This document shows, one piece after another, positions 27,281-36,084 of a DNA stretch of 64,000 nucleotides. Both the position numbers and the translations under genes were made by a program. This DNA is from Natrialba taiwanensis DSM 12281. GTDB lineage: Archaea; Halobacteriota; Halobacteria; Halobacteriales; Natrialbaceae. The notes under the pieces are model-generated. The model saw nothing but the letters and a program-made list of their open reading frames with translations. It did not search any database and was not told the origin of the DNA. Within the stretch, counting starts at the first letter, position 1, and each line of letters opens with the position of its first letter. The stretch covers positions 24,623-88,622 of the forward strand of contig NZ_AOIL01000013.1 in NCBI RefSeq assembly GCF_000337595.1, read 5' to 3'.

Positions 27281-28459
27281 TCACTGCTCCTCCGGCGAGG
27301 TCATCTGATACTCCCGCGATGCCGTGTCGGTCGTCTTCGACGTGTTATCACCATCGCCGATCCGAACAGTGGTCTGTTCGCGACTCGAGAGTTCACGCTG
27401 GGGGTACGGAATCCCGATGTCTTCGTCGTCGAAGGCTTGCTTGATGGCGTTGATTGCGGCCGTCTGTGCCTGCCAGCGGCGTCTGGCACTCGGCTTGTCG
27501 ATCCAGAAGCGAACGCCGAGGACGATCGACGAGTCGCCGAATCGCTTGGTGACGACCTGCGGGCCGGGTGCAGAGAGGGTCAACTCGAGTTCGTCGACGG
27601 TCGATTCGGCGAGTTCGGTGGCGCGTTCGATGTCGGTTTCGTAGTCGACGCCGACCTCGACCTCGATGCGGAGGCGGCCGCGTCGCGAACGGTTCGTCAC
27701 CGTCCCCGCGGAGATGACGTCGTTGGGGATCATGATGTACTCGCCGTCGAACGACCGAATTCGGGTATTGACGATGGAGATGTCGGTGACGATCCCTTCC
27801 TCGTTCTCGACTTCGATCCAGTCGCCGATCTCGAAGGGGCGGGCGAACATCAGGACGAATCCGGCCAGGACGGTCCCGAGGGTCTGTCTGGCGGCCATAC
27901 CGACGACGATACCGAGGAAGCCGGCACCGACGAGGAGGCTGCCGAGATCGTCGACCCAGACGCCGAGGATCACGATGAGCGCGATCGACCAGACGATCAC
28001 CTGCGTGAGTCGGCGAGTGATCTCCCGCTGGTGGTCGGTCACGGCCGAAGCGGAGTCGAGGACCTCCTCCAGGACACGTCTGAGAAACCGGACGACGATG
28101 AACGTGCTGACGAGGAGGATAAACGAGATGATAACCTGTGCGACGACTTCGCCGCCGATATCGAGTTCGCTGTAGAGTCTGTGGACCTCGCTCGTCTGGC
28201 CCCAGACGCCGAGGACGACCGATAGCGACAACACACAGGTCCCTGTCAGGACGACGGTCGACGCAATATCCCCGTAGAGCGGCCGACTCCGCTCGCAGAT
28301 CCACTGCTGGAGTCGCCGGTAGGAGAGTAACACGGCCAGCAACAGGCCGGCCGCGACGACCGTCACGAGGACCTTGAGTTCGGTCGCCTCGAACGTGTCC
28401 GCGAGCCAGTCGAATCCAGGCCCCGATCCGGTTCCGAGAAGCCCCACATCTACAACCAT
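27281..28459 (-). CDS. small-conductance mechanosensitive channel (MscS family)
   Basis: A 392-residue membrane protein with four to five N-terminal helices. The pore-lining TM3-like helix is Gly/Ala-rich (LGSLLVGAGFLGIVVGMAAR, then QTLGTVLAGF). The beta domain follows (ARPFEIGDWIEVENEEG, then IVTDISIVNTRIR) and then the alpha/beta C-domain. It releases solutes under hypo-osmotic shock, which is relevant for a halophile. It shares a short overlap with the methyltransferase gene downstream and is about 100 nt from ksgA. Confidence 0.9.
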   Translation of the reverse strand: MVVDVGLLGTGSGPGFDWLADTFEATELKVLVTVVAAGLLLAVLLSYRRLQQWICERSRPLYGDIASTVVLTGTCVLSLSVVLGVWGQTSEVHRLYSELDIGGEVVAQVIISFILLVSTFIVVRFLRRVLEEVLDSASAVTDHQREITRRLTQVIVWSIALIVILGVWVDDLGSLLVGAGFLGIVVGMAARQTLGTVLAGFVLMFARPFEIGDWIEVENEEGIVTDISIVNTRIRSFDGEYIMIPNDVISAGTVTNRSRRGRLRIEVEVGVDYETDIERATELAESTVDELELTLSAPGPQVVTKRFGDSSIVLGVRFWIDKPSARRRWQAQTAAINAIKQAFDDEDIGIPYPQRELSSREQTTVRIGDGDNTSKTTDTASREYQMTSPEEQ

Positions 28460-28561
28460 AGGATGCTCGTCTCTGATTCTCTCGTCACCGAAGGTTTGAG
28501 TATCCGTCGGTCAGTTCGTTTCGCGCCCGATTTGGACACAACTCGTGACTATCCGTTCGGC

Positions 28562-29506
28562 CTACTCGTCCCCGCCCTCGGGCGCGCCAACGTCGCTCGC
28601 GAGTTCAGCGAGCGCTGCGAACTCGGCGGGTGCCATCGCGTCGGCGCGTTTTTGAAGCAGGTCGTCGTCGGCTGCGTCGACAACCATCTCGGGAGCGTCG
28701 AGTCCGGAGATGTGGGCCGTGTTTCGGATCGCGTTTCGAATCGTCTTCCGGCGCTGGGTGAACAGCGCCTTGACGAACCGGAGAAAGAAGTCCTCGTCGG
28801 CGACTTCGTAGTCGGGCTCACGGGGACACAATCGCACGACTGCACTTTGGACCGCCGGCGGCGGCGAGAACGCCTCCTTCGGAATCGACTCGACAAGTTC
28901 GGCGTCGGCGTAGTGCTGAGTCGATACCGATAGCCGGCCGTACTCAGACGTGCCGGGCTCGGCCACCATCCGCTCGGCGAACTCCTGTTGGAACATCAAG
29001 ACGAGCGGCCGTCCCTCCGGAAGCAAGCGAAACGTGATCTCGCTCGAGACGCCATAGGGAAGGTTCGACACCGACGCCGTGAACTCGGGGAGGTCGACCT
29101 CGAGCGCGTCGCCTTCGATCACGGTCAGTCGCCCGGCATCGATCTCGTCGCTGAACTCGGTGCGGAGGAAGGATGCGAGTTCGCTGTCGCGTTCGACGAC
29201 GGTGACCTGGTCGGTTTCGGTGCCGAGTTCGAGGAGGCGATCGGTGAGTGCGCCGGTGCCGCCGCCGATTTCGAGGAGGTGGCTGGTGTCGATGGTGTCG
29301 GGAGCGGTCTCGGTCTCGGTTGCGGTCGCGGTTTCAGTGGGAGTTGTGGTGGCCTCGGTACCGGTACGGGTGGTTCTCTCGGGATCGCAGTCCGTCAGAT
29401 AGGTTGGCAGTCGGTCGAGGACGCGGTCGTCGACGAGAAAGTGTTGATCGCGGTCCGGATCGCCGCGGACGCCTGCGCGGGCGATCAGTCCGTCTGGATC
29501 TCTCAT
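28562..29506 (-). CDS. ksgA: 16S rRNA dimethyladenosine transferase KsgA/RsmA
   Basis: A 314-residue SAM-dependent enzyme that dimethylates the two adjacent adenines near the 3' end of 16S rRNA. It has DQHFLVDDRVLDRL, motif I LEIGGGTGALTDRL, the NLPY motif in SNLPYGVSSEITF, and the C-terminal FTQRRKTIRNAI segment. The start at 29506 gives the usual MRDPDGLIARAG N-terminus. Unusually, about 34 residues rich in Thr and Glu (residues about 40-73, TETATATETETA-type) are inserted just before motif I. The gene belongs to the conserved archaeal L21e-rpo4-DUF655-ksgA cluster. Confidence 0.93.
   Translation of the reverse strand: MRDPDGLIARAGVRGDPDRDQHFLVDDRVLDRLPTYLTDCDPERTTRTGTEATTTPTETATATETETAPDTIDTSHLLEIGGGTGALTDRLLELGTETDQVTVVERDSELASFLRTEFSDEIDAGRLTVIEGDALEVDLPEFTASVSNLPYGVSSEITFRLLPEGRPLVLMFQQEFAERMVAEPGTSEYGRLSVSTQHYADAELVESIPKEAFSPPPAVQSAVVRLCPREPDYEVADEDFFLRFVKALFTQRRKTIRNAIRNTAHISGLDAPEMVVDAADDDLLQKRADAMAPAEFAALAELASDVGAPEGGDE
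29288..29389 (-). repeat. low-complexity Thr/Glu-coding insert inside ksgA
   Basis: A short tandem-like stretch built on GGTTTC/GGTCTC-type hexamers (plus strand) encodes alternating Thr and Glu residues between the N-terminal segment and the SAM motif of KsgA. Reading frame is kept. Confidence 0.6.
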
Positions 29507-29602
29507 TGCTGGCGCTATGGGGAGAGATGGTGTAAACGCACCGTCTCGAGTCCGGGTCGGTTTCCGTTCGCCGATGTGCTCGGCAATGAGAATGAATCCT
29601 CG

Positions 29603-29612
29603 TTGTTTTACC
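29603..29612 (+). promoter_or_regulatory. TATA-like box for the receiver-domain gene
   Basis: TTGTTTTACC lies 22-31 nt upstream of the ATG at 29634, the position expected for a leaderless haloarchaeal promoter. Confidence 0.45.
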
Positions 29613-29633
29613 CTCCCGCGCAAATGTAGGTGT

Positions 29634-30095
29634 ATGAGTTTGGATGTGGAGGATGAGCCGATCGAAATTTTGCTCGTTGAGCCCAGTCCTGGTGACACTC
29701 GGCTCTTCACGGAATCGTTCAAGGATGCAAGCCTTACGAACAGCGTGCATACGGTTTCGGACGGGGAAGAAGCACTGGATTTCGTTCATCAGCGCGATGC
29801 CTACAGCGACAAGCCACAACCCGATCTCATCCTACTTGAACCGCAATTGCCGGGGACGAGCGGGTTCGATGTCCTGTCTGAACTAAAAAACGAGGAGGCG
29901 TTGTGCGACATTCCGGTCGTCGTTCTGACGAGTTCTGATGTGGGGGAGAAGATCGTCAAGTCACACGATATTGACGCGGAACACTATCTCCAGAAGCCGG
30001 TCGAGTCGGACGACTTCATCGAGTTCGTTCAGTCGGTCGAGAACTTCTGGTTGACAATCGTACAGCAGACGACGCCGACGCAGGAGCAGGGGTGA
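29634..30095 (+). CDS. degenerate response-regulator receiver protein (no phospho-acceptor Asp)
   Basis: A 153-residue protein with a single CheY-like receiver fold of the Rcp1 type. The usual acidic pair at the end of strand 1 reads VEPS (Glu16, Pro17), and the phospho-acceptor position reads LILLEPQLPG with Glu69 in place of Asp. The switch Thr (VVLTSSD, Thr99) and Lys (LQKPV, Lys121) are kept. It therefore probably cannot be phosphorylated in the usual way and may act as a fixed-state or pseudo-receiver adaptor. The gene lies on the plus strand inside the minus-strand L21e-rpo4-DUF655 / ksgA cluster, with its own TATA-like box at about 29603-29612. Confidence 0.88.
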   Translation: MSLDVEDEPIEILLVEPSPGDTRLFTESFKDASLTNSVHTVSDGEEALDFVHQRDAYSDKPQPDLILLEPQLPGTSGFDVLSELKNEEALCDIPVVVLTSSDVGEKIVKSHDIDAEHYLQKPVESDDFIEFVQSVENFWLTIVQQTTPTQEQG

Positions 30096-30175
30096 GCTGA
30101 CGTCCCGAGAGGCCGCTTTCAGGGTGAGAGCGGGTGAGTGGGGAAGGGTGAAGGGTGGAAGTCGTCAGTGGTTCG

Positions 30176-30772
30176 TCAATGGTTCTGTTCCTGTTCGTGG
30201 CGACCGACGAACGTCTGGTATTTGAGATCCTCGTCGCGCAGTTCCTGGATGATGCGTTCGACGATGATCTCGTCGGGATCGTGGAGACCGGAGACGCGTT
30301 CTGACAGTTCCTCGAAGCTCTCGAAGGGTTTTCGCTTTCGTTCGTCGAGGATGCCGTTGCGGAGTTTCTTCCCGATCCCGGGCAACAGGTTGAGTTGGTG
30401 GAGTCGGAGCGTAATCGGCTGGGCGTCGTTGTAGAAATCGACGAAGCGCTGTTCGTCTTCCTCGACGAGGTCGGCGACGACGTATTCGAGTTCGGACTGT
30501 GCTCCGGAGGAGAGGGCATCGTACTCGACGCGGTTGGCTTCGGTGACGATATCGCGTTCGGCTGCGGGTTCGATGGCGACTTCGCTGCCGATGGTGAGGC
30601 GTTCGTCCTCGTCGAAGGCGACTTCGTAGAGGCGAAAGTCAGTGGTGTCGAGTGCGTACCCGGCGGGTGACTTCGCGTACTGCGGTCGGCCGTCATCGGA
30701 GAGCCCGTGTGCGAGGTAGTCCAACACGACTGCGCGCCGAACGTCCGTCCCGTCGCTATCGACTTCGCTCAT
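30176..30772 (-). CDS. DUF655 family protein (predicted RNA/nucleic-acid binding)
   Basis: About 198 residues. DUF655 proteins have an N-terminal OB-like domain (here around AVVLDYLAHGLSDDG) and a C-terminal helix-hairpin-helix (LLPGIGKKLRNGILDERKR near residue 135). They are conserved in archaea next to rpo4 and L21e, suggesting a role in translation or transcription, but the biochemical function is unproven. An in-frame ATG two codons upstream (30778) is also possible. It is separated from rpo4 by 45 nt containing a minus-strand TTTAAGTA-like promoter element. Confidence 0.88.
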   Translation of the reverse strand: MSEVDSDGTDVRRAVVLDYLAHGLSDDGRPQYAKSPAGYALDTTDFRLYEVAFDEDERLTIGSEVAIEPAAERDIVTEANRVEYDALSSGAQSELEYVVADLVEEDEQRFVDFYNDAQPITLRLHQLNLLPGIGKKLRNGILDERKRKPFESFEELSERVSGLHDPDEIIVERIIQELRDEDLKYQTFVGRHEQEQNH

Positions 30773-30817
30773 TGTCATGTGATACGGGGACGGCGTACTT
30801 AAAGAGTCGGCCCGCTT

Positions 30818-31174
30818 TCAGGCGTATTGTGCGACGACATTCAGAATGTCGTCGAGTTCGTCTCCGGACAGCGAATACCGTTGCTGTGCGTACACCGATC
30901 GGAGTTCGTCCCGGTTGCGCGGGAGGAGGTTGGCGATTTTGTACGCCGTGGCTTCGTCGACTTTCTCCAGGTCCTGGAGGTCGTCGACGAGGGTCTGTGC
31001 CTCCTCTGGCTCGAGGACGGTGAACTGGTTGACGTGGTCGATCGCCCGAGCGAGTTCGTAGGGCAGTTCGCGGTCCTCGTCCAGTGCGCGGTCGGCTTCG
31101 ATGTCGGCGAGCAGCTCCTTCGTTTCCGAAACCGTCAGGAACTCCTCGTCGACGATCTCTTTGAAGATCGTCAT
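30818..31174 (-). CDS. rpoF: DNA-directed RNA polymerase subunit Rpo4 (RpoF)
   Basis: A 118-residue protein, the archaeal homologue of Rpb4 that pairs with Rpo7 to form the RNAP stalk. It starts MTIFKEIVDEEFLTVSETKE and ends with the HRDC-like helices (NLLPRNRDELRSVYAQQRY followed by LSGDELDDIL). The start at 31174 is 25 nt from the L21e stop, so the genes are co-transcribed. Neighbours L21e and DUF655 match the archaeal arrangement. Confidence 0.93.
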   Translation of the reverse strand: MTIFKEIVDEEFLTVSETKELLADIEADRALDEDRELPYELARAIDHVNQFTVLEPEEAQTLVDDLQDLEKVDEATAYKIANLLPRNRDELRSVYAQQRYSLSGDELDDILNVVAQYA

Positions 31175-31199
31175 TGTACGTGTACGTTGTACCGACGGT

Positions 31200-31508
31200 T
31201 CAGACGCGCTCTTCGGAGCGATCCTGGGCGCGCATGTGCGCTGCGGTGACGATGAGCGTCTTGTTCTTGCCACCGTCGTTGATCTCGACTTTGAAGGCGT
31301 CGCCCTGCGTCCCGACGACTTCGCCGGTGTGACCGTCGAAGCGCGGGTGGAAACGACCCTTGTGGATGCTTGGGTCGATCTTCAGGTGGACTTTCTCGCC
31401 GACCTCGTAGTCCTGAATCGCTCGCTGTGGCGGCGACGCACCGCGGTCTCGCGGATCGTTGGATAATTTGTTCCGGGTTCCCTGACGAGGGCCATTAGAT
31501 TTCGGCAT
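31200..31508 (-). CDS. rpl21e: 50S ribosomal protein L21e
   Basis: A 102-residue basic ribosomal protein of the archaeal/eukaryotic large subunit. It starts [15 protein letters not shown], has [20 protein letters not shown] in the centre, and ends with an [10 protein letters not shown] segment. It is the first gene of a minus-strand unit with rpo4 and DUF655 and has a clear TATA box about 30 nt upstream. Confidence 0.95.
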   Translation of the reverse strand: MPKSNGPRQGTRNKLSNDPRDRGASPPQRAIQDYEVGEKVHLKIDPSIHKGRFHPRFDGHTGEVVGTQGDAFKVEINDGGKNKTLIVTAAHMRAQDRSEERV

Positions 31509-31537
31509 AGTCGTACGACCGTCTTGACCGGTGATGG

Positions 31538-31546
31538 TTATAAAAC
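31538..31546 (-). promoter_or_regulatory. TATA box for the L21e-rpo4-DUF655 unit
   Basis: On the minus strand GTTTTATAA lies 30-38 nt upstream of the L21e ATG (31508). Confidence 0.55.
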
Positions 31547-31662
31547 GCACGTCTTCCGCTCCGCTCGGTCGTCACTGACACGGGCCACCGATGGCGGCGC
31601 GAACCGGTCGTCACCGGCGCGGGTCCGCAACAATAATCCGCGCAGGCAACACGTACCGCAGT

Positions 31663-32832
31663 ATGGATACCGACGACGATCAGTTCCGGATCGAAACGCG
31701 GTCGATTCACGCCGGCCAGGACCCCGACGAGGAGACGGGCGCGCTGATGACGCCCATCCACGCGAACTCGACGTACGAGCAGGACGCGCCCGGCGACCAC
31801 CGGGGCTACGAGTACTCCCGGACCGGCAACCCGACGCGAACCGATCTCGAAGCCAACCTCGCGAGCCTCGAAAACGCCGAGTACGGCCGCGCGTTCGCGA
31901 GCGGAATGGCCTCGATCAACACCGTCCTCAACCTGCTTTCGGCGGGCGACCACGTCGTGACGGGCAACGACGTCTACGGTGGTACCCACCGCATCTTCAC
32001 GCAGGTGTACGAGGACTACGACATCGAGTTCAGCTTCGTCGATATGACTGACCTGGACGCGATCGACGCTGCGTTCCGGGACGAGACGGAACTACTGTGG
32101 CTCGAGACGCCGACGAACCCGCTCCTGTCGATCGTCGATATCGAGGGCGCGGCCGAGATCGCCCACGACCACGACGCGCTCTGTGCGATCGACAACACCT
32201 TCGCCACGCCGTATCTCCAGCAGCCGCTCGACCTCGGGGCGGATATCGTTTCGCACTCGCTGACCAAGTATCTCGGCGGCCACTCGGACGTGGTCGGCGG
32301 CGCGCTGCTGACCGACGACGAAGCACTCGACGAGCGCTTTGGCTTCTACCAGAACTCCGTGGGCGCGACGCCCGGCCCCTTCGAATCGTTCCTCGTCCTC
32401 CGAGGGACCAAGACGCTCCCCGTCCGGATGGAACGCCACTGCGAGAACGCCCGTGCCGTCGCCGAGTGGCTCGACGAGCAGCCGGCTGTCGAACGCGTCT
32501 ACTACCCGGGTCTCGAATCCCATCCCGGCCACGAAATCGCCAGCGAACAGATGCGCGACTTCGGCGGCATGCTGAGCTTCGAACTCGACGCGAGCTTAGA
32601 GGAGACGAGCGAAGTCGTCTCGAACACCGAGGTGTTCACGCTCGCGGAGAGCTTAGGCGGCGTCGAGAGCCTGATCGAACAGCCCGCCCCGATGACCCAC
32701 GCCACCATTCCGCGCGAGGAGCGCATCGAGGCCGGACTCACTGATGGACTCGTCCGCGTTTCGGTCGGAATCGAACACGTCGACGATCTGATCGCCGATC
32801 TCGACCAGGCGATCGAGTCGGCGCTCCGATAA
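31663..32832 (+). CDS. cystathionine gamma-synthase/lyase-type PLP enzyme
   Basis: A 389-residue trans-sulfuration enzyme. N-terminal signatures are [19 protein letters not shown] and [15 protein letters not shown]. The PLP Lys is in [19 protein letters not shown] (Lys at about residue 202). The C-terminal domain has [18 protein letters not shown]. It acts in cysteine/homocysteine interconversion; sequence alone does not separate synthase from lyase or O-acetylhomoserine sulfhydrylase. The start at 31663 gives the usual N-terminus. It is divergent from L21e. Confidence 0.9.
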   Translation: MDTDDDQFRIETRSIHAGQDPDEETGALMTPIHANSTYEQDAPGDHRGYEYSRTGNPTRTDLEANLASLENAEYGRAFASGMASINTVLNLLSAGDHVVTGNDVYGGTHRIFTQVYEDYDIEFSFVDMTDLDAIDAAFRDETELLWLETPTNPLLSIVDIEGAAEIAHDHDALCAIDNTFATPYLQQPLDLGADIVSHSLTKYLGGHSDVVGGALLTDDEALDERFGFYQNSVGATPGPFESFLVLRGTKTLPVRMERHCENARAVAEWLDEQPAVERVYYPGLESHPGHEIASEQMRDFGGMLSFELDASLEETSEVVSNTEVFTLAESLGGVESLIEQPAPMTHATIPREERIEAGLTDGLVRVSVGIEHVDDLIADLDQAIESALR

Positions 32833-32859
32833 CTCGCGGTCGACGCAGGTGCATTCGCC

Positions 32860-33906
32860 TCAGGTCGCGTTTCGAGTCGCGATATGTGACCGCAGGATCG
32901 TCTCGAATCCATCGAGATAGCCAGCCAGATCAACGCTTTCGAGTGACTTCTCGAACCGCGCTGCGTCGGCACACTCCACGCGCCACTGATCGAGGAAATA
33001 CTCTTCGACGGTCGAGCTCTCGATTGCGCGAACGACCGCGCGGAGCGCGTCGGGATTCGGATCGGTACCGAGAGCCCGCAGTTCGGTCGCGGGGACGACG
33101 TTCGTTTCGACGGCGCGAACGACGACACCAGAGCTGTAGTCGCCCTCGCCGAGTTCACGTTTCCAGGTGGCGAGCCAGTTGCCGATCCGAGCCATCCGCT
33201 GGGTTCTGTCGAGGGCCTGCCGGAGCGAAGACAACTCCTGGACATCGAACGTCGGCGCGTTCGCCAGATCGGTGTCGGCGTGGACGAACACCATCATGTT
33301 GTAGGCGTCGTATCGCCAGAGTTCGTGCTCCGAGACGAGTTCAGGGCTGTGGTTTGCGAGGGCGGAGTACTCGATCGCGGCGAGAACCTGACGCACGTCG
33401 AAACGGAGTTGCTCGCTGAACTCGTGTGCGCGCGGGCTGTCATCGTATAGCCTTCGAAAGCAATTCCAGACGTCGATTCCGAACCGGACGATTTTCCCGT
33501 CGACGGCGGGATGGGACGGATCCGCGTGCTGGTGATCGAAGGGGACGTTCGCCAGTTCGGCGAACGTTTCGCGGTCGCCGTGGCGTTCGGCGACGTCGTC
33601 TGCGACGGTGATGAACAGCGTCGAGAGGAGTTTTGCGATCCGAACCTGTCGCGTCCGATCGGTGTCGACACAGGAGAGCCGAAAGGCCGGGAAAGCGTTG
33701 TAGAGCCAGTCCCACTGCGCTTGGTCACGATCTGCGACGACGTCGTCGTATCGCTCGAGTAACTCGGAAAGGGAGTCGGGAAGCGACTGCCGAGCGACGT
33801 CGATAGGGTCAGTTTCGATATCGAGTGTCGGGAACTCGTGGTCGTCGTCACGGTCGGGTTTGGTTCCGATGGCAGCTGTGTAGCGCTCGCCGTCCTGATC
33901 GCCCAT
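32860..33906 (-). CDS. haloarchaeal hypothetical protein
   Basis: A 348-residue soluble, acidic protein with no recognised domain and no membrane segments or signal. Its length and codon use (third-position G/C) support it as a real gene. Segments such as DQAQWDWLYNAFPAFRLS and FRLYDDSPRAHEFSEQL-like helices suggest an alpha-helical fold. The ATG at 33906 is used; another at 33981 would add 25 basic residues. It is divergent from the MBL-fold gene at 34012. Confidence 0.65.
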   Translation of the reverse strand: MGDQDGERYTAAIGTKPDRDDDHEFPTLDIETDPIDVARQSLPDSLSELLERYDDVVADRDQAQWDWLYNAFPAFRLSCVDTDRTRQVRIAKLLSTLFITVADDVAERHGDRETFAELANVPFDHQHADPSHPAVDGKIVRFGIDVWNCFRRLYDDSPRAHEFSEQLRFDVRQVLAAIEYSALANHSPELVSEHELWRYDAYNMMVFVHADTDLANAPTFDVQELSSLRQALDRTQRMARIGNWLATWKRELGEGDYSSGVVVRAVETNVVPATELRALGTDPNPDALRAVVRAIESSTVEEYFLDQWRVECADAARFEKSLESVDLAGYLDGFETILRSHIATRNAT

Positions 33907-34011
33907 GGTATTTCCACTAAGAATACCCGTAAATTGGTTGTGTTTCTGTCGTTTCGTCCGCCGCTCCGACCCCGTATCCATATTATCGGAGAGCGAGTAG
34001 TTCCGCGAACG

Positions 34012-34695
34012 ATGACGAACGATCCCGGGTTGCATGCACTCCCGAGCACGGTCGAGTTCGGCGGACGCGAACTGACGATTACCCCAGCGGTCGTCGAGAC
34101 CGAACGCGGGTTGGTCCTGTTCGATGTCGGTCCTGCCGATTCCGGGGCTGTGAACGCGCTCGAAACGCATTTGCGGTCGCTCGAGTACGATCTGTCAGAT
34201 ATCTGGCTGGTCGTCCTCACGCACCACGACGGGGACCACGCCGGCGCGCTCGTGACGCTGCTCGACCGGACCGACGCGGTCGTTGCGGCCCACCGCGAGG
34301 AGGTCCCCTATATCACCGGTGATCGGGCTCCGATCAAGAGCAGCGGCGACCGGTATCCGCCGGTTGCGGTCGACATCGCGCTCTCGGCCGGCGTCCGATT
34401 CCCAACGCTCGCCGGGCCGATGGACGTTCTCGAGACGCCCGGTCACACGCCCGGCCACATTTCGCTTTACTTCCCCGAAAGCGCATTGCTCGTTGCCGGC
34501 GATGCCCTCGTCGCAGACCGCGAGGCTCCCCTTTCGGGTCCCAAGCCGCGGTTCACGGCCGACATGGACCGGGCGCTCGAGTCAGTCGCTGAACTCGGGA
34601 CACTCGAAATCGACCACACGCTGTGCTATCACGGCGGCTACGTCGAACAGGGTGCCGAACGCATTCGAGAAATCGCAGCCGCGGCGCGCGAGTAG
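34012..34695 (+). CDS. MBL-fold metallo-hydrolase
   Basis: A 227-residue metallo-beta-lactamase-fold protein. The metal motif is LTHHDGDHAGALVT near residue 70, then TPGHTPGHISLYF near 145 and VAGDALVAD near 160, giving the HxHxDH-like, His and Asp ligands (the first reads HHDGDH). The substrate is unknown; a glyoxalase II or lactonase type is possible. The ATG at 34012 follows an A/T-rich stretch (ATATTATCGG) by about 25 nt. Confidence 0.85.
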   Translation: MTNDPGLHALPSTVEFGGRELTITPAVVETERGLVLFDVGPADSGAVNALETHLRSLEYDLSDIWLVVLTHHDGDHAGALVTLLDRTDAVVAAHREEVPYITGDRAPIKSSGDRYPPVAVDIALSAGVRFPTLAGPMDVLETPGHTPGHISLYFPESALLVAGDALVADREAPLSGPKPRFTADMDRALESVAELGTLEIDHTLCYHGGYVEQGAERIREIAAAARE

Positions 34696-34725
34696 TCGGT
34701 AATCGCTTCCACAGCGCTGCACTCG

Positions 34726-35856
34726 TTATTCCGTGACGACGTGGCCCTCGAGATAGTTCCGAGCCGTGTCGTTCGTCGCGGGCGTTCGCTTGCGAAACGT
34801 CAGTACTCGATCCCCGTCCTCGCGACGGTCGTCCTCGATGTCTATCTCGAGTCCCTGGCCGCGAAGGTGGGTGAGAAGGACGTCGATCGTCTCGGGACTG
34901 GCACGCACCGTGTGGCGCTCGCCAACCGTCCCGCCCTCGTCGATCGTCGCGATGGTCTCTCGCATCGACAGCAGTATCGCCTCCCCGAGTTCATGAGCGC
35001 GCTGCCGGGCGGCCTCATCCGACTCGTCCCACTCGACGGTCTGAAACCCCTCCCGGATGAGTCGTCGGAACATGAACGGCCGCCCGTAATCGAACGGCAG
35101 CGAGAACGCGTACGCGAGGTCCGATTTCGTCGACGCCGAGGTCGTGTACTTCAACTGGGTCCGCCCGTCGGGCGATTTCATCACGACGCCCTCGCGGTGC
35201 TGTGCGTCCAGGTCGCGGATACACGCATCGACCGTCTCAGGCGCATCGTCGACCGCGACGAACTCGAACAGCGGCGTCTGCGGGATTTCGAAGCGCTCGT
35301 AGCGCGCCCGCCGTTCCTGGACCGGCAGTGGGTCACCTGTTTCGCGGTCGCGCCAGTCGAACGCACGAAACGCAATGGAGTCGACGCCCGGGTAGTCGTG
35401 TGCCGTGTAGGGGTTTTCGGGGCCGATCATCTCGCCACAGACCATCGCCATCGGGTATGCATCGAACACGTCGGCGAGATCGACCAGTCGGTCGAGCATC
35501 CGCGTCGTGAACGGACAGACCATTCCGCTCCTGGAGAACGCGAGCACGTCGCCGTCGATTCGTGCGACGCGGACGTTATAGCCGTTTAACTTCTCTTCGA
35601 CTGCGATTCGATCGTACTCGTCGAACTGCGTCGGAACGCCGGTCGAGAGAACGAGCGTTCGCGGCACCTTCGGAAACCCGCGGACGACTTCGCCGTCGAT
35701 CAACACCGTCCCGCGTTCGATCCCGCGACGGGCATCCGGGAGGTGACGGTACTCCTGGCCGTCGTAGTTTCGCTCCTCGAGGTGCGGTTCGAGGCCCTCG
35801 AAAGCGGCTTCATCGATCCCGAGCGCTCGATGATACTGAGACGCGAACTCGTCCAT
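34726..35856 (-). CDS. ATP-dependent RNA ligase, Pab1020/Rnl3 family
   Basis: A 376-residue nucleotidyltransferase. Motif I is VEEKLNGYNVRV with the adenylated Lys at about residue 89. Further motifs are MVCGEMIGPENPY (III), EFVAVDD and EGVVMKSPDGRTQLKYTT (IV/V with the catalytic Lys). The first 60 residues and the C-terminal 120 residues are the family's dimerising regions. Pab1020-type enzymes circularise RNA in vitro; the in vivo substrate in haloarchaea is not settled. The gene is upstream of, and on the same strand as, none of its known partners; the next gene upstream is FttA (228 nt). Confidence 0.88.
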   Translation of the reverse strand: MDEFASQYHRALGIDEAAFEGLEPHLEERNYDGQEYRHLPDARRGIERGTVLIDGEVVRGFPKVPRTLVLSTGVPTQFDEYDRIAVEEKLNGYNVRVARIDGDVLAFSRSGMVCPFTTRMLDRLVDLADVFDAYPMAMVCGEMIGPENPYTAHDYPGVDSIAFRAFDWRDRETGDPLPVQERRARYERFEIPQTPLFEFVAVDDAPETVDACIRDLDAQHREGVVMKSPDGRTQLKYTTSASTKSDLAYAFSLPFDYGRPFMFRRLIREGFQTVEWDESDEAARQRAHELGEAILLSMRETIATIDEGGTVGERHTVRASPETIDVLLTHLRGQGLEIDIEDDRREDGDRVLTFRKRTPATNDTARNYLEGHVVTE

Positions 35857-36084
35857 CGGTACTGCTACGTGGCGAACCCAAATAGAAGCGTGCGAACCGT
35901 TCGGATCGGCCGAACTACCACTGCGGTAGAAAATCACTCGCGAACGACGGCGTCGAACCGGCGACCCGTTGCAGTTCTCTTTTCACTCTCGTTCGTTCCC
36001 GCTCCAACTCTCCAGAAGCGACGAGTTCAGGTGGAGCCGATGAGAGCGTGACTGGAGCCCGACCGGAGTCCGACGAAAGACCGA

